DNA of 11,276 nucleotides from an uncultured Asticcacaulis sp. (GTDB taxonomy: Bacteria > Pseudomonadota > Alphaproteobacteria > Caulobacterales > Caulobacteraceae): contig CAMLPZ010000131.1 of NCBI GenBank assembly GCA_946482045.1, positions 1 to 11,276 on the forward strand. Direction: 5' to 3'. Below the pieces are notes generated by a model, which did not search any database, had not been told where the DNA came from, and was given only the letters and a program-made list of their open reading frames with translations. Below, one piece after another: positions 1 to 7,034 of the stretch. A program made the position numbers and the translations under genes. Position 1 is the stretch's first letter. Every line of letters starts with the position of its first letter.

Positions 1-641
1 TCGAACCCGCGCAGGATTTTCTCGCCGCGATACATCAGCGTGACCTCGACGCCGAGACCGTGCATTACGCCGGCGAATTCGACCGCGATATAGCCGCCGC
101 CGACGATAACCATGCGCTTAGGCAGCTTGGGCAGCTTGAACATATCGTTCGATGTCAGGGCGTGTTCGGCAACGCCCGGGCAATGCTGCGGCAGGAAGGG
201 CCAGCCGCCCACGGCGATCAGGATCGTCTTCGCTGTCACCTCTCGATACTCACCGGCGTGAGTATACAGCGCGATGGTATGTTCGTCCTTGAAGCTGGCA
301 TGGGCAGCGATGATCTCGGCGCCGGCGCGCGCCAGGTTCGAACCGTATATGCCCGACAGGCGCGTCAGTTCGGCTTCCTGATGGTTGCGGTATTTCGGCC
401 AGTCAAAGGCACCCAACTGGACATCCCAGCCAAAACCACGGGCGTACTCGATCTGCTCGGGCACTTCGGACGCATAGACCATGAACTTTTTGGGGACGCA
501 GCCACGCAGGACACAGGTGCCGCCCGGCCGGTCTTCTTCCGCCACGGCGACCTTCAGGCCCAGATTGGCCGCCAGCCGCGCGGCGCGCACGCCCCCCGAT
601 CCAGCGCCGATGACAAACAGATCGTAATCGTACTCAGCCAT
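1..641 (-). CDS. gor: Glutathione-disulfide reductase, N-terminal part (cut by window edge)
   Basis: NADPH-dependent flavoenzyme that reduces oxidised glutathione in the cytoplasm. The visible 213 residues start at the ATG at 641 and run off the left edge, so the C-terminal dimer-interface domain is missing. Seen in the sequence: an FAD-binding Rossmann motif (VIGAGSGG, residues 10-17), the redox-active disulfide CVLRGC (Cys43 and Cys48) followed by PKK, and a second nucleotide-binding motif GGGYIAVEFAG (181-191). Two arginines, Arg205 and Arg211, in MYRGEKILRGFD match the positions that give NADPH rather than NADH preference in this family. The disulfide context resembles the plant/cyanobacterial type of glutathione reductase rather than the E. 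coli type (CVNVGC). An AGGA ribosome-binding site lies about 9 nt before the start. It follows rpiA on the same strand with a 112-nt gap holding an inverted repeat, so it may have a separate transcript. The alternative, another pyridine nucleotide-disulfide oxidoreductase, is unlikely. Confidence 0.95.
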   Translation of the reverse strand, partial: MAEYDYDLFVIGAGSGGVRAARLAANLGLKVAVAEEDRPGGTCVLRGCVPKKFMVYASEVPEQIEYARGFGWDVQLGAFDWPKYRNHQEAELTRLSGIYGSNLARAGAEIIAAHASFKDEHTIALYTHAGEYREVTAKTILIAVGGWPFLPQHCPGVAEHALTSNDMFKLPKLPKRMVIVGGGYIAVEFAGVMHGLGVEVTLMYRGEKILRGF

Positions 642-672
642 CTACTCAGTTCCTTGCACGCAGTGCTTTTGA

Positions 673-747
673 ACCACGAACCACACGAACAGACACGAAC
701 GGGTGCCATCGATAATGAAGTTCGTGCATGTTCGTGTGGTTCGTGGT
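673..747. repeat. Near-perfect inverted repeat with 28-nt arms between rpiA and gor
   Basis: The left arm is 673-700 and the right arm is 720-747. They are reverse complements at 26 of 28 positions, around a 19-nt spacer (701-719). The arms are built from iterations of a CACGAAC-like unit (accacgaac, cacacgaac, gacacgaac), so each arm is itself a short degenerate repeat. Neither strand shows a T-tract straight after the stem, so it does not look like a standard intrinsic terminator for rpiA, although the hairpin could still attenuate or stabilise a transcript. It looks like a dispersed REP-like intergenic palindrome; that identity is inference. Confidence 0.85.
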
Positions 748-753
748 CAGTCC

Positions 754-1446
754 TTACGGATATATGGTGTTCACGCCGGCTTCCGTCCCCAGAAGCGCCA
801 CTTCGGCGAGATCCAGGAAGAAGCCATGATCGACCACACCGGTCAGGGACTTCAGGGCGTTGGCCAACCCCGCCGGTTCTTCGATCCGTCCACAGGCGAT
901 GTCAAAGATAAGGTTGCCGCCGTCAGTCAGAAAGGGCTTGCCGTCGCGCTTGCGCATCACCGGCATCATGGCGATGTCGAATTCCTGGAGCACGTCGCCG
1001 ATCCGGTTGACCGTGCCCTTATAGGCAAATGGCTCGACCTCGACCGGCAGCGGAAACTTGCCGAGCGTCGCCACGTGCTTGCCGGCGTCGGCGATAACCA
1101 CGCAGGTCTTCGCCTGTTCCCAGATCAGCTTTTCACGCAGCAGCGCACCACCGCCGCCCTTGATCAGGGCCAGGCCCTCACCGATCTCGTCGGCTCCATC
1201 GACGCAGACATCGAGCGTGCCGACGTCGTTGATGTCGTGGATGGTCAGGCCCAGGCTCTCGGCCAACTGCGTCGTCTGCACCGAGGTGGACACCAGTGTC
1301 AGCTTCTTGCCCGCCTTGACCTCGCGCGCGATCGCCTTGACGAAATAGGCAGCCGTTGAACCGGTACCCAGACCGACCTTCATGCCGTCCTTGACATACT
1401 GGAGGGCCGCCTCGCCGACCGCTTCTTTTTGTTCGTCTGCCGTCAT
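754..1446 (-). CDS. rpiA: Ribose-5-phosphate isomerase A
   Basis: Interconverts ribose 5-phosphate and ribulose 5-phosphate in the non-oxidative pentose phosphate pathway; cytosolic. The 230-residue length is typical of RpiA. Visible motifs: the phosphate-binding loop GLGTGSTA (25-32), DGADE (83-87), [11 protein letters not shown] (96-106) with the presumed catalytic base Glu105, DGGN (175-178), and VVDHGFF near the C-terminus (204-210). The ATG at 1446 overlaps the glmU stop in an ATGA arrangement, so the two are almost certainly translationally coupled and glmU is upstream in the same operon. No distinct promoter is needed or seen. The protein is complete, with no truncation or missing key residue. 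The unrelated RpiB family is excluded by these motifs. Confidence 0.97.
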   Translation of the reverse strand: MTADEQKEAVGEAALQYVKDGMKVGLGTGSTAAYFVKAIAREVKAGKKLTLVSTSVQTTQLAESLGLTIHDINDVGTLDVCVDGADEIGEGLALIKGGGGALLREKLIWEQAKTCVVIADAGKHVATLGKFPLPVEVEPFAYKGTVNRIGDVLQEFDIAMMPVMRKRDGKPFLTDGGNLIFDIACGRIEEPAGLANALKSLTGVVDHGFFLDLAEVALLGTEAGVNTIYP

Positions 1447-2816
1447 GTCTTGCTCGCTGCCTTTTCGGCGGATTTCGTGTCGCGGAAGGCCTTAGCCCAG
1501 CCCGGCTTATCGGTCTGCTGCGCGCGCCCAAACGCCAGCGCATCGGCCGGCACGTCGCGCGTGATCACCGATCCCGAAGCCGTCATGGCGCCGTCGCCAA
1601 TCGTCACCGGCGCGACCAGAGCTGTGTTCGAGCCGATAAAGGCGCGCTCACCGATTACCGTCTTATATTTGAAATAGCCGTCGTAGTTACAGAAGATGGT
1701 GCCCGCGCCGATATTGCTGCCGGCACCGACGCTGCCGTCACCCAGGTACGACAGGTGGTTCGCCTTGGCGCCCTCACCGACCGTGACGTTCTTGACCTCG
1801 ACGAAGTTGCCGATATGGACATCCTTGCCGATATCCGCGCCCGGACGCAGGCGGGCATAGGGTCCGATCAGGGCACCGGGGCCGACCTTGGCGCCTTCCA
1901 GATGCGAAAACGCCCGGATGACGGCGCCGGACGCCACCGAAACGCCTTCGGCGAACACGACGTTGGGTTCGATCGTCACACCCGGCTCGATCTGGGTGTC
2001 ATAGCTGAAAAAGACGGTTTCCGGCGCCGGCATATGCACGCCGTTTTCCATGAAAGCCTTGCGCGCGCTGTCCTGCCAGACGCGCTCGATGACCGCCAGT
2101 TCCGCCTGGCTATTGGCGCCAAGGACCTCGGTCTCCATCGCCATAGTGACGCGCGGTTGCAGGTTACGCGCCCGCGCCAGGCCGACAATGTCCGTCAGAT
2201 AATATTCGTGTTTGGAATTCTCGTTCCTGACCTCGGACAACAGCGAGAACAGCAGCTCGCGGCCGCAGGCCAGGACACCCGAATTGCAGGCCTTGATGGC
2301 GAACTGTTCTTTTGATGCCTCGCGCGCTTCGACGATTTCATTGAGACGGTCGCCGTCCAGCACCAGCCGGCCATAGGCGCCGGGATCTTCGGCGACAAAG
2401 CCAAGCACCGCCAGGTCGGCGGCGGCGGCCAGCACCAGAACGGGCTCAAGGACCTTTGCTGCCATCAGCGGGCTGTCGCCATAGGTAACGATGACCGTGC
2501 CGTCGAAATCCTTCAAGGCCTCACGCGCGCAATTGACGGCATGGCCGGTGCCCTGGGGCGGATCCTGGACGACGATGTTTTCGGCGCCGACGCGCTTCTC
2601 GGCCGTCGCGCGCACCGACGGCGAATGGTTGCCGACGACGACGATCACGCGCTCACAGCCGACCTCGAACGCCGCATCGATCGCCCGGTCGAGCATGGTG
2701 CGACCGCCGATCCGGTGCAGCACCTTCGGCAGCGGCGACTTCATCCGCGTCCCCTGCCCTGCGGCCAGGATGACGGCGGCGCGGCGGGCATGCGAGGAAC
2801 CGGTATTTTCAGTCAT
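1443..2816 (-). CDS. glmU: Bifunctional UDP-N-acetylglucosamine pyrophosphorylase / glucosamine-1-phosphate N-acetyltransferase
   Basis: Catalyses the last two steps to UDP-GlcNAc, the precursor of peptidoglycan and lipid A: acetylation of glucosamine-1-phosphate, then uridylyl transfer. The 457 residues match the full two-domain length. The N-terminal uridyltransferase domain has the signature [15 protein letters not shown] (17-31), [11 protein letters not shown] (84-94) and YGDSPLM (112-118). From about residue 270 the C-terminal domain is a left-handed beta-helix of hexapeptide repeats, with NHLSYLGD (353-360) carrying the presumed acetyltransferase catalytic His354 and [13 protein letters not shown] (368-380). 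A GAAGAG ribosome-binding site sits about 8 nt before the ATG. It is divergent from gph across an 87-nt gap and is the first gene of the glmU-rpiA pair. It ends in an Ala/Lys-rich tail of about ten residues, which is common in the family. Confidence 0.98.
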   Translation of the reverse strand: MTENTGSSHARRAAVILAAGQGTRMKSPLPKVLHRIGGRTMLDRAIDAAFEVGCERVIVVVGNHSPSVRATAEKRVGAENIVVQDPPQGTGHAVNCAREALKDFDGTVIVTYGDSPLMAAKVLEPVLVLAAAADLAVLGFVAEDPGAYGRLVLDGDRLNEIVEAREASKEQFAIKACNSGVLACGRELLFSLLSEVRNENSKHEYYLTDIVGLARARNLQPRVTMAMETEVLGANSQAELAVIERVWQDSARKAFMENGVHMPAPETVFFSYDTQIEPGVTIEPNVVFAEGVSVASGAVIRAFSHLEGAKVGPGALIGPYARLRPGADIGKDVHIGNFVEVKNVTVGEGAKANHLSYLGDGSVGAGSNIGAGTIFCNYDGYFKYKTVIGERAFIGSNTALVAPVTIGDGAMTASGSVITRDVPADALAFGRAQQTDKPGWAKAFRDTKSAEKAASKT

Positions 2817-2903
2817 ATCAGCGACTCTTCAATTGCGGACCGCGCCGATTTAGCCCAAAGCGAAGGCGATTTCGACGGCAAACTGTTCAAGGCTCAAGAA
2901 AAT

Positions 2904-3578
2904 ATGGATCTTAACGGCTACATCATCGCATTCGACCTCGACGGCACGCTGGTCGACACGGCCCCGGACATCATAGGCGCGCTCAACCTGGTGCTGCGCG
3001 AAGAAGAAATAAAGCCCTACCATCTTGACGAAGCCCGCCCCCTGATCGGCCGTGGCGCGCTGGAACTCCTACGGCGTGGCTTTGCCCTGGCCGGCCATCC
3101 GCTGGCGCCCGAACAGGAACAGCCGCTGCTCGACCGCCTGCTCAAGCATTACGAGACCCATATCGACGCCTTCTCAAGGCCATTTGACGGCGTCGCCGAT
3201 GCGCTCGATACCCTGTCGGCCGCCGGCGCCAGGCTGGCTGTCTGCACCAACAAGCACACCTATCTGTCGGTTGAACTTCTGAAGCGTCTGGGTCTCTTCG
3301 ACCGCTTCGGCTCGATCCGCGGCGCCGACAGCGTGCCCAACAAAAAGCCCGATGCCGGACACCTCCAGGCCTGCGTCGATGATATCGGCGGCGACATCAC
3401 AAAAACCATCCTGGTCGGCGATTCCGAGACAGATTTTATGACCTCACGCAATGCCGGCGTGCCGTCGATCCTTGTCAGCTTCGGCTACAGCGAGCGGCCG
3501 ATACAGGAACTCGACTGCGATGTCCTGATCGATCACTACGACGCGCTCGTTGACGCCATAAAGACGGTGATAAAATAA
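2904..3578 (+). CDS. gph: Phosphoglycolate phosphatase-like HAD hydrolase
   Basis: HAD-superfamily phosphatase of the Gph type, which removes phosphate from 2-phosphoglycolate arising from DNA repair or oxygenase activity; cytosolic. The 224-residue length fits. The four HAD motifs are in order: FDLDGTLVDT (10-19, nucleophile Asp11 and acid/base Asp13), CTNK (114-117), the motif III lysine in NKKPDAG (146-152), and VGDSETD (171-177). A helical cap domain lies between motifs I and II. The reading frame stays open for 363 nt upstream, opposite glmU, but the ATG at 2904 is chosen because the HAD fold starts directly after it and everything upstream is glmU coding sequence; the preceding ribosome site (CAAGAA) is weak. 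HAD substrates are hard to predict, so another small phosphomonoester is possible. Confidence 0.88.
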   Translation: MDLNGYIIAFDLDGTLVDTAPDIIGALNLVLREEEIKPYHLDEARPLIGRGALELLRRGFALAGHPLAPEQEQPLLDRLLKHYETHIDAFSRPFDGVADALDTLSAAGARLAVCTNKHTYLSVELLKRLGLFDRFGSIRGADSVPNKKPDAGHLQACVDDIGGDITKTILVGDSETDFMTSRNAGVPSILVSFGYSERPIQELDCDVLIDHYDALVDAIKTVIK

Positions 3579-3583
3579 TCACC
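3566..3583 (+). repeat. Small hairpin spanning the gph stop codon
   Basis: GGTGAT (3566-3571) and ATCACC (3578-3583) are perfect reverse complements around a 6-nt loop that contains the gph stop. There is no T-tract afterwards, so at most it protects the gph mRNA 3' end or acts as a weak terminator. The arms are short enough to be chance. Confidence 0.35.
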
Positions 3584-3587
3584 CCCC

Positions 3588-3616
3588 TTGCGCGCGGGCG
3601 CACCTCGGGCTAATAC
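3588..3616 (+). promoter_or_regulatory. Predicted promoter of the tRNA-Val gene
   Basis: TTGCGC (3588-3593) and TAATAC (3611-3616) are separated by exactly 17 nt, giving a predicted transcription start near 3623, about 12 nt before the mature tRNA 5' end. Each hexamer matches the housekeeping-sigma consensus at only about three positions. The GC-rich stretch after the -10 resembles the discriminators of stringently controlled stable-RNA promoters. The position makes it plausible; it is not proven. Confidence 0.45.
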
Positions 3617-3634
3617 CGCGCCTCCCCATGGTTC

Positions 3635-3709
3635 GGACGCGTAGCTCAGCGGGAGAGCATTCGCTTCACACGCGAAGGGTCACAGGTTCAATCCCTGTCG
3701 CGTCCACCA
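3635..3709 (+). tRNA. tRNA-Val (anticodon CAC)
   Basis: A full cloverleaf can be drawn. The acceptor arm GGACGCG (3635-3641) pairs with CGCGTCC (3699-3705). The D stem GCTC (3644-3647) pairs with GAGC (3655-3658) around a 7-nt loop. The anticodon stem TTCGC (3660-3664) pairs with GCGAA (3672-3676), and the loop TTCACAC puts CAC at 3667-3669. The T stem ACAGG (3682-3686) pairs with CCTGT (3694-3698) around TTCAATC. The variable loop is 5 nt, the discriminator is A3706 and the CCA end (3707-3709) is encoded. Anticodon CAC reads valine GUG codons. It stands alone, between gph and a repeat-rich spacer. Confidence 0.97.
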
Positions 3710-3739
3710 TTTTTCTTCGAAAAATGAGTTTTTGTTTTT
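3708..3739 (+). terminator. Intrinsic terminator of tRNA-Val
   Basis: A perfect 8-bp stem, CATTTTTC (3708-3715) with GAAAAATG (3719-3726), closes a TTC loop and is followed within 3 nt by TTTTTGTTTTT (3729-3739). The first two stem bases are the last two bases of the encoded CCA end of the tRNA. The stem is AT-rich and so weaker than usual, but the long T-tract and position support termination. Confidence 0.65.
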
Positions 3740-3753
3740 GCGTTCAGGCGCAA

Positions 3754-3869
3754 AGCGCCTCGGCGCCACGCAGGCTGCGCTCCCACTTGGTCGCTAGTCG
3801 CTGCGCTCCAGCCTTCCGCTCACGGTTCGCTCGTTTCACTCACACGTAGGAGGCGCCCCGTCAGGCGCT
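3754..3869. repeat. Short element with GC-rich imperfect terminal inverted repeats
   Basis: Left end: AGCGCCT (3754-3760) then GGCGCC (3762-3767). Right end: GGCGCC (3852-3857) then AGGCGCT (3863-3869). The outer 7-mers and the inner 6-mers are exact complements in the right order to pair, with 1 nt between them on the left and 5 nt on the right. They enclose about 84 nt of pyrimidine-rich sequence containing a 10-nt direct repeat. It could be a small non-autonomous mobile element, a structured transcript, or a chance arrangement of GC-rich words. No target-site duplication is obvious. Confidence 0.4.
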
Positions 3870-3946
3870 GTTGGCTTGCGGGATAGCGGATCGCGATCGG
3901 TGAACGCATCCGCCAGGCTTATTTAGTCCGTACACAGCCGACACCA

Positions 3947-3973
3947 TTGCACACGTAGGACAATCCTGTGCAA
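3947..3973. promoter_or_regulatory. Inverted repeat, possible operator, upstream of the DUF1275 gene
   Basis: TTGCACA (3947-3953) and TGTGCAA (3967-3973) are perfect 7-nt inverted arms around 13 nt. The spacer itself contains AGGA (3957-3960) and TCCT (3964-3967), which are also complementary. It lies about 50 nt before the DUF1275 start, where a repressor or activator site would sit. TTGCAC could double as a -35 element, but no good -10 follows. It could equally act as an RNA hairpin in a leader. Confidence 0.45.
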
Positions 3974-4022
3974 ATATCCGGACAGCCTTAATTGCGCATA
4001 TCAAAGGAGATGCATTTCTTCG

Positions 4023-4673
4023 ATGCACGCCCATGACCGGACCTCGCAGATAATCGCCGTTGGGCTCGCATTGCTCGCTGGCTACATCGACGCGTTGGGA
4101 TTTTTGAGCCTTGGCGGTTACTTCGTTTCCTTCATGAGCGGCAATTCCACGCGTTCCGCGGTCGAACTCGTCCACGGAGCGACATGGAAAACCGCGTTGA
4201 TTCCGCTGGGAATTATCGCCCTGTTCGTTCTTGGCGTCATGGCGGGCCGGATCATCCGCCATTTCAGCACGCGTCCTCCTTCAACCTCAGTCCTCGTCTT
4301 CATGTCGTCGACGCTGTGCGCCGCGGCTGTGCTCCATGAGGTAGGCGCTGCCGCCTTTACGGTGCCGCTCATGGCCATCGCCATGGGCGCGGCCAACAAT
4401 GTTTTCGTGCGCGAAGGTGAAGTTTCCATCGGCGTGACCTACATGACCGGCGCACTGGTTAAGCTGGGGCAACGGCTCGCGGGCTATCTGCTGGGTGAGA
4501 AGGACAGGGCGTGGAAGCCCTATTTCTTTCTTTGGGCCGGGCTTGTGGCTGGCGCCAGTCTCGGCGCCGTCGCTTTCGCCATCCTCGACCTGCGCAGCCT
4601 CTGGGGCGGCGTCCTGCTGTGTCTGGTCCTGACCTTGACATTCTGGCAACGGGAACGCGCCCCAATGCTGTAG
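4023..4673 (+). CDS. DUF1275 (YoaK-type) integral membrane protein
   Basis: Polytopic inner-membrane protein of 216 residues, close to the usual size for DUF1275. Its molecular function is not established. About six hydrophobic segments can be drawn near residues 9-30, 58-77, 89-104, 110-127, 167-187 and 192-207. The family hallmark is the start, with GYIDALGFLSLGGYFVSFMS (20-39) running into the SGN triplet (39-41); MGAANNVF (121-128) and TYMTGALVKLG (139-149) are further typical stretches. The ATG at 4023 is preceded by a strong AAGGAGA, but 12 nt away, which is long; the ATG at 4010 is out of frame. It stands alone on its strand and converges on the DUF6766 gene with only 20 nt between stops and no clear terminator. 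A transporter-like role is often supposed for the family, but nothing here proves it. Confidence 0.88.
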   Translation: MHAHDRTSQIIAVGLALLAGYIDALGFLSLGGYFVSFMSGNSTRSAVELVHGATWKTALIPLGIIALFVLGVMAGRIIRHFSTRPPSTSVLVFMSSTLCAAAVLHEVGAAAFTVPLMAIAMGAANNVFVREGEVSIGVTYMTGALVKLGQRLAGYLLGEKDRAWKPYFFLWAGLVAGASLGAVAFAILDLRSLWGGVLLCLVLTLTFWQRERAPML

Positions 4674-4693
4674 CAGTATCCCAGACCACGCCA

Positions 4694-5122
4694 TCATGAC
4701 CCTTCTTTTATATCCCGTTCAACCGGGTCGTAAGGCGGAACGCGATGGGGATCGGCATGGCCAGCATAACGGTAGTGGCTTTCATCGATCCTCTTGATCA
4801 GGTCCTTGCCCTTATCGCCGCCGACCAGTTCCAGCAGCGCATCAAGCTTGGCCTCCGTGCGATCGTCATTCTCCTTCGATGACGGCGACCCGACATAGAG
4901 GAAGTAGGCCAGCCCCACGACCTGCCAGATCAGCTGGAGAAATTCCGACTGCCAGTTCTCGAACGTGTCGCGCCCCATCTCGATCAGATAGGCCATCACC
5001 TGAGGCGCCTCGGCGTGGCTCTTGGCCTCCTCGAGATAGGCGAACCAGCCGAACGCCCAGTGCCCAATCATTGATACGACAAAAAAGATAAGGGTGATCC
5101 AACCATAGGCGTAGCGACGCAT
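4694..5122 (-). CDS. DUF6766 family small membrane protein
   Basis: A 142-residue protein with two predicted membrane segments (about 5-29 and 61-78) and a charged cytoplasmic-looking C-terminus rich in Asp, Glu and Lys. I recognise it as DUF6766 from the paired conserved blocks GHWAFGW (20-26) and ENWQSEFLQL (55-64); no function is known to me. Start choice: an in-frame ATG at 5131 exists, but the only good ribosome site, GGAG at 5132-5135, abuts it with no spacer and sits 9 nt before the ATG at 5122, so 5122 is preferred (the alternative gives 145 residues). It is downstream of the Kef-like antiporter on the same strand, 58 nt after that stop, so the two may be co-transcribed. Conserved Trp, His and Glu residues next to the membrane are notable. 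Confidence 0.82.
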   Translation of the reverse strand: MRRYAYGWITLIFFVVSMIGHWAFGWFAYLEEAKSHAEAPQVMAYLIEMGRDTFENWQSEFLQLIWQVVGLAYFLYVGSPSSKENDDRTEAKLDALLELVGGDKGKDLIKRIDESHYRYAGHADPHRVPPYDPVERDIKEGS

Positions 5123-5131
5123 TTTTGACAT

Positions 5132-5135
5132 CTCC
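5132..5135 (-). promoter_or_regulatory. Ribosome-binding site that decides the DUF6766 start
   Basis: On the minus strand GGAG directly touches the ATG at 5131, which is too close for initiation, but lies 9 nt before the in-frame ATG at 5122. This favours the shorter protein. Confidence 0.55.
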
Positions 5136-5180
5136 AGAAGCGCCCCTTATCGCTGCGGTAATCTTCCGGGATGTCAGAAT

Positions 5181-7010
5181 TCAATTCGAAGCTTCCTGCG
5201 CCTCGCCATCCTGCTTGTCTTCACGCAGGATGCGCTCCAGTTCCTCGCGACTCAGCTTGGCGAAATTGATCAGTTCCGGTTCGCTTTCGAAGAACGCGAA
5301 CGACGTCTTCAGCGTCTGGATGTCGTGCGCCAGGAACTTGGCCGCCTTGCGCTCGACATCCGCGGCGTCCCGGCCCAGCGCCACCATGGCCTCGCGCGCC
5401 AAGGCAAGGGAGGCGTCAAGCATCTCGCGGTGATAGGCATCGACCCCCGCCTTATGCAGGTCGTAGGCATGACGCCGGTTACGCGCCCGGGCAAAGACCA
5501 GCAGCTTCGGATAATGCTCCTTGACCTGGCGGACGATGTCCACCGCCGCATCGGCGTCGTCCACCGCCACGATCAGCATCCGCGCATCCCTTATTCCCGC
5601 ACTGTGCAACAGGTCCATACGCGTGGCGTCGCCGAAATAGGCCTTGAAGCCGAACCGCGCGACCGTTTCGACCTGGTCCGGGTTCTTTTCCAGGACCGTC
5701 ACCGCCACGCCCTGTGACAGCAGAAAGCGGCCAATGACCTGGCCGAAGCGGCCGAAGCCGGCAATGATCACCGGGTTGGTCTCGTCAATGACGTCGAACG
5801 CGCGTTCAGGCAACTGACTGACGAAGCGCGGCATGACGAAACGGCTGAAGATGGCGACCAGGATGGGCGTAAAGCCGATCGACAGCGCCACCAGCAGGAT
5901 GAGGAACTTCTGCGCCTCGGCATCGATGATGTTCAGCCCGCCAATGAGTTGCAGCAGGACGAAGGCGAACTCGCCGCCCTGGGCCAGGCCAATCGCCAGG
6001 CCCAACCCTTGCGGGCCGGTCACGCCGAACCGGCTGCCCAGGACGTAGAGGATCAGCCCTTTGACGGTCATCAGCCCGATCACCCCGCCAATCATGGCCA
6101 GCGGGTGTCGCATCAGCACGCTGAAATCCATGCCCATGCCGACCGAGATGAAAAACAGGCCCAGCAGCAGGCCTTTGAATGGTTCGATATCGGTCTCGAT
6201 GGTGCGGCGATATTGCGAACTGGCCAGGACCACGCCGGCGATAAAGGCGCCCAGCGCCGGAGACATGCCGATCAGTTCCATCAGGATGGTGACGCCAATC
6301 ACGATGGCCAGGGAAATGGCGGTGAAGACTTCGCGCAGGTTCGCCTTGGCGATGGCCAGGAAGACGTAGCGCGACAGGTAGCGCCCGGCCAGGATAACCC
6401 CGGCGATGACCGCCACCACCGCCAGTGGCTGCAGCCAGACCGGCCAGTGCGCGATCAGGCTGTGGTTCTCAGCATGGATCGCGCCGCCCGTGCCGACGGC
6501 CAGCAAGGGGATGATGATCAGGATCGGGATGACCGCGATGTCCTGGAACAGAAGCACCGAAAATGAGGTCTCGCCGACCAGGGTGTGAGTGAGGTTCTTC
6601 TCGTTGAGCATCTGCATGACCAGCGCGGTCGATGACAGCGACAAGGCCATGCCGATGGCAAGCGATGCCTGCCAGGTCTGGCCCATCATGAAGCCGGCCG
6701 CCATCAGGGCCGCCGATGTCAGGGTCACCTGTAAGCCGCCAAGCCCAACGATCGATTTTCTCAGGCGCCAAAGGACGGCGGGCTCCAGTTCCATGCCGAT
6801 CAGGAACATCATCATGATGACGCCGATTTCGGCGAAGTGCATGATTCCGTCGGCATCGACGCCGATGACCGTGCGCGCCAAAGGGGCGATGGCGATCCCG
6901 GCGATCAGGTACCCCAGCACCGATCCCAGCCGAAAGCGCTGGGCCAGGGGCACGATCAGGCAGCCGGCCATCAGGAATACGAAGGTGATGGTAAGAAGCT
7001 TGATATCCAT
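5181..7010 (-). CDS. KefB/KefC-like CPA2 cation:proton antiporter with RCK domain
   Basis: Inner-membrane antiporter of 609 residues, the usual size for the Kef group. Residues 1 to about 395 form the Na+/H+-exchanger-like membrane domain with many hydrophobic helices. FQDIAV (155-160), which carries the conserved Asp157, and TDIEPFKGLLLGLFFISVG (273-291) closely resemble E. coli KefC. From about 412 a cytoplasmic RCK/TrkA-N Rossmann domain follows, with GFGRFG (418-423) and Glu441 at the end of the second strand, then FGDAT (459-463). The last 50 residues are a charged, probably helical tail. In E. coli such proteins export K+ when gated by glutathione adducts; that gating is not shown here, and no KefF/KefG-type partner flanks it. 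The ATG at 7010 has only a weak ribosome site. It is divergent from the GH16 gene across 84 nt. A Na+/H+ or general cation/H+ role is the main alternative. Confidence 0.9.
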   Translation of the reverse strand: MDIKLLTITFVFLMAGCLIVPLAQRFRLGSVLGYLIAGIAIAPLARTVIGVDADGIMHFAEIGVIMMMFLIGMELEPAVLWRLRKSIVGLGGLQVTLTSAALMAAGFMMGQTWQASLAIGMALSLSSTALVMQMLNEKNLTHTLVGETSFSVLLFQDIAVIPILIIIPLLAVGTGGAIHAENHSLIAHWPVWLQPLAVVAVIAGVILAGRYLSRYVFLAIAKANLREVFTAISLAIVIGVTILMELIGMSPALGAFIAGVVLASSQYRRTIETDIEPFKGLLLGLFFISVGMGMDFSVLMRHPLAMIGGVIGLMTVKGLILYVLGSRFGVTGPQGLGLAIGLAQGGEFAFVLLQLIGGLNIIDAEAQKFLILLVALSIGFTPILVAIFSRFVMPRFVSQLPERAFDVIDETNPVIIAGFGRFGQVIGRFLLSQGVAVTVLEKNPDQVETVARFGFKAYFGDATRMDLLHSAGIRDARMLIVAVDDADAAVDIVRQVKEHYPKLLVFARARNRRHAYDLHKAGVDAYHREMLDASLALAREAMVALGRDAADVERKAAKFLAHDIQTLKTSFAFFESEPELINFAKLSREELERILREDKQDGEAQEASN

Positions 7011-7034
7011 GCCGTCCAGCCCCGATCACATCGC

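Larger units (their letters stand above)
3740..4022. other. Gene-free, repeat-rich spacer downstream of tRNA-Val
   Basis: I see no credible gene in this stretch. Its first half (about 3746-3869) holds a 6-bp hairpin (AGGCGC 3746-3751 with GCGCCT 3755-3760), a 10-nt direct repeat GCTGCGCTCC at 3774-3783 and 3800-3809, recurring CGCT words, and inverted GC-rich ends. The second half (about 3870-4000) is less GC-rich than the flanking genes and carries an inverted repeat that may be a regulatory site for the DUF1275 gene. The last 20 nt contain that gene's ribosome-binding site, AAGGAGA at 4004-4010. No duplicated tRNA 3' end (attachment site) was found in it. Confidence 0.6.

Noticed and set aside
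60..911. A 283-codon plus-strand frame across the gor start and the palindrome
   Set aside because: It runs antisense through gor and through the inverted repeat into rpiA; the conserved proteins are on the other strand.
3628..3849. A 73-codon frame spanning the tRNA and downstream repeats
   Set aside because: It translates the tRNA gene and low-complexity spacer; there is no reason to think it is expressed.
3861..4262. A 133-codon minus-strand frame overlapping the start of the DUF1275 gene
   Set aside because: It is antisense to the family-defining first part of DUF1275 and its product has no recognisable feature.
3635..5180. Genomic island inserted at tRNA-Val carrying the DUF1275 and DUF6766 genes
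   Set aside because: No integrase and no second copy of the tRNA 3' end were found in the window, so there is no direct sign of integration.
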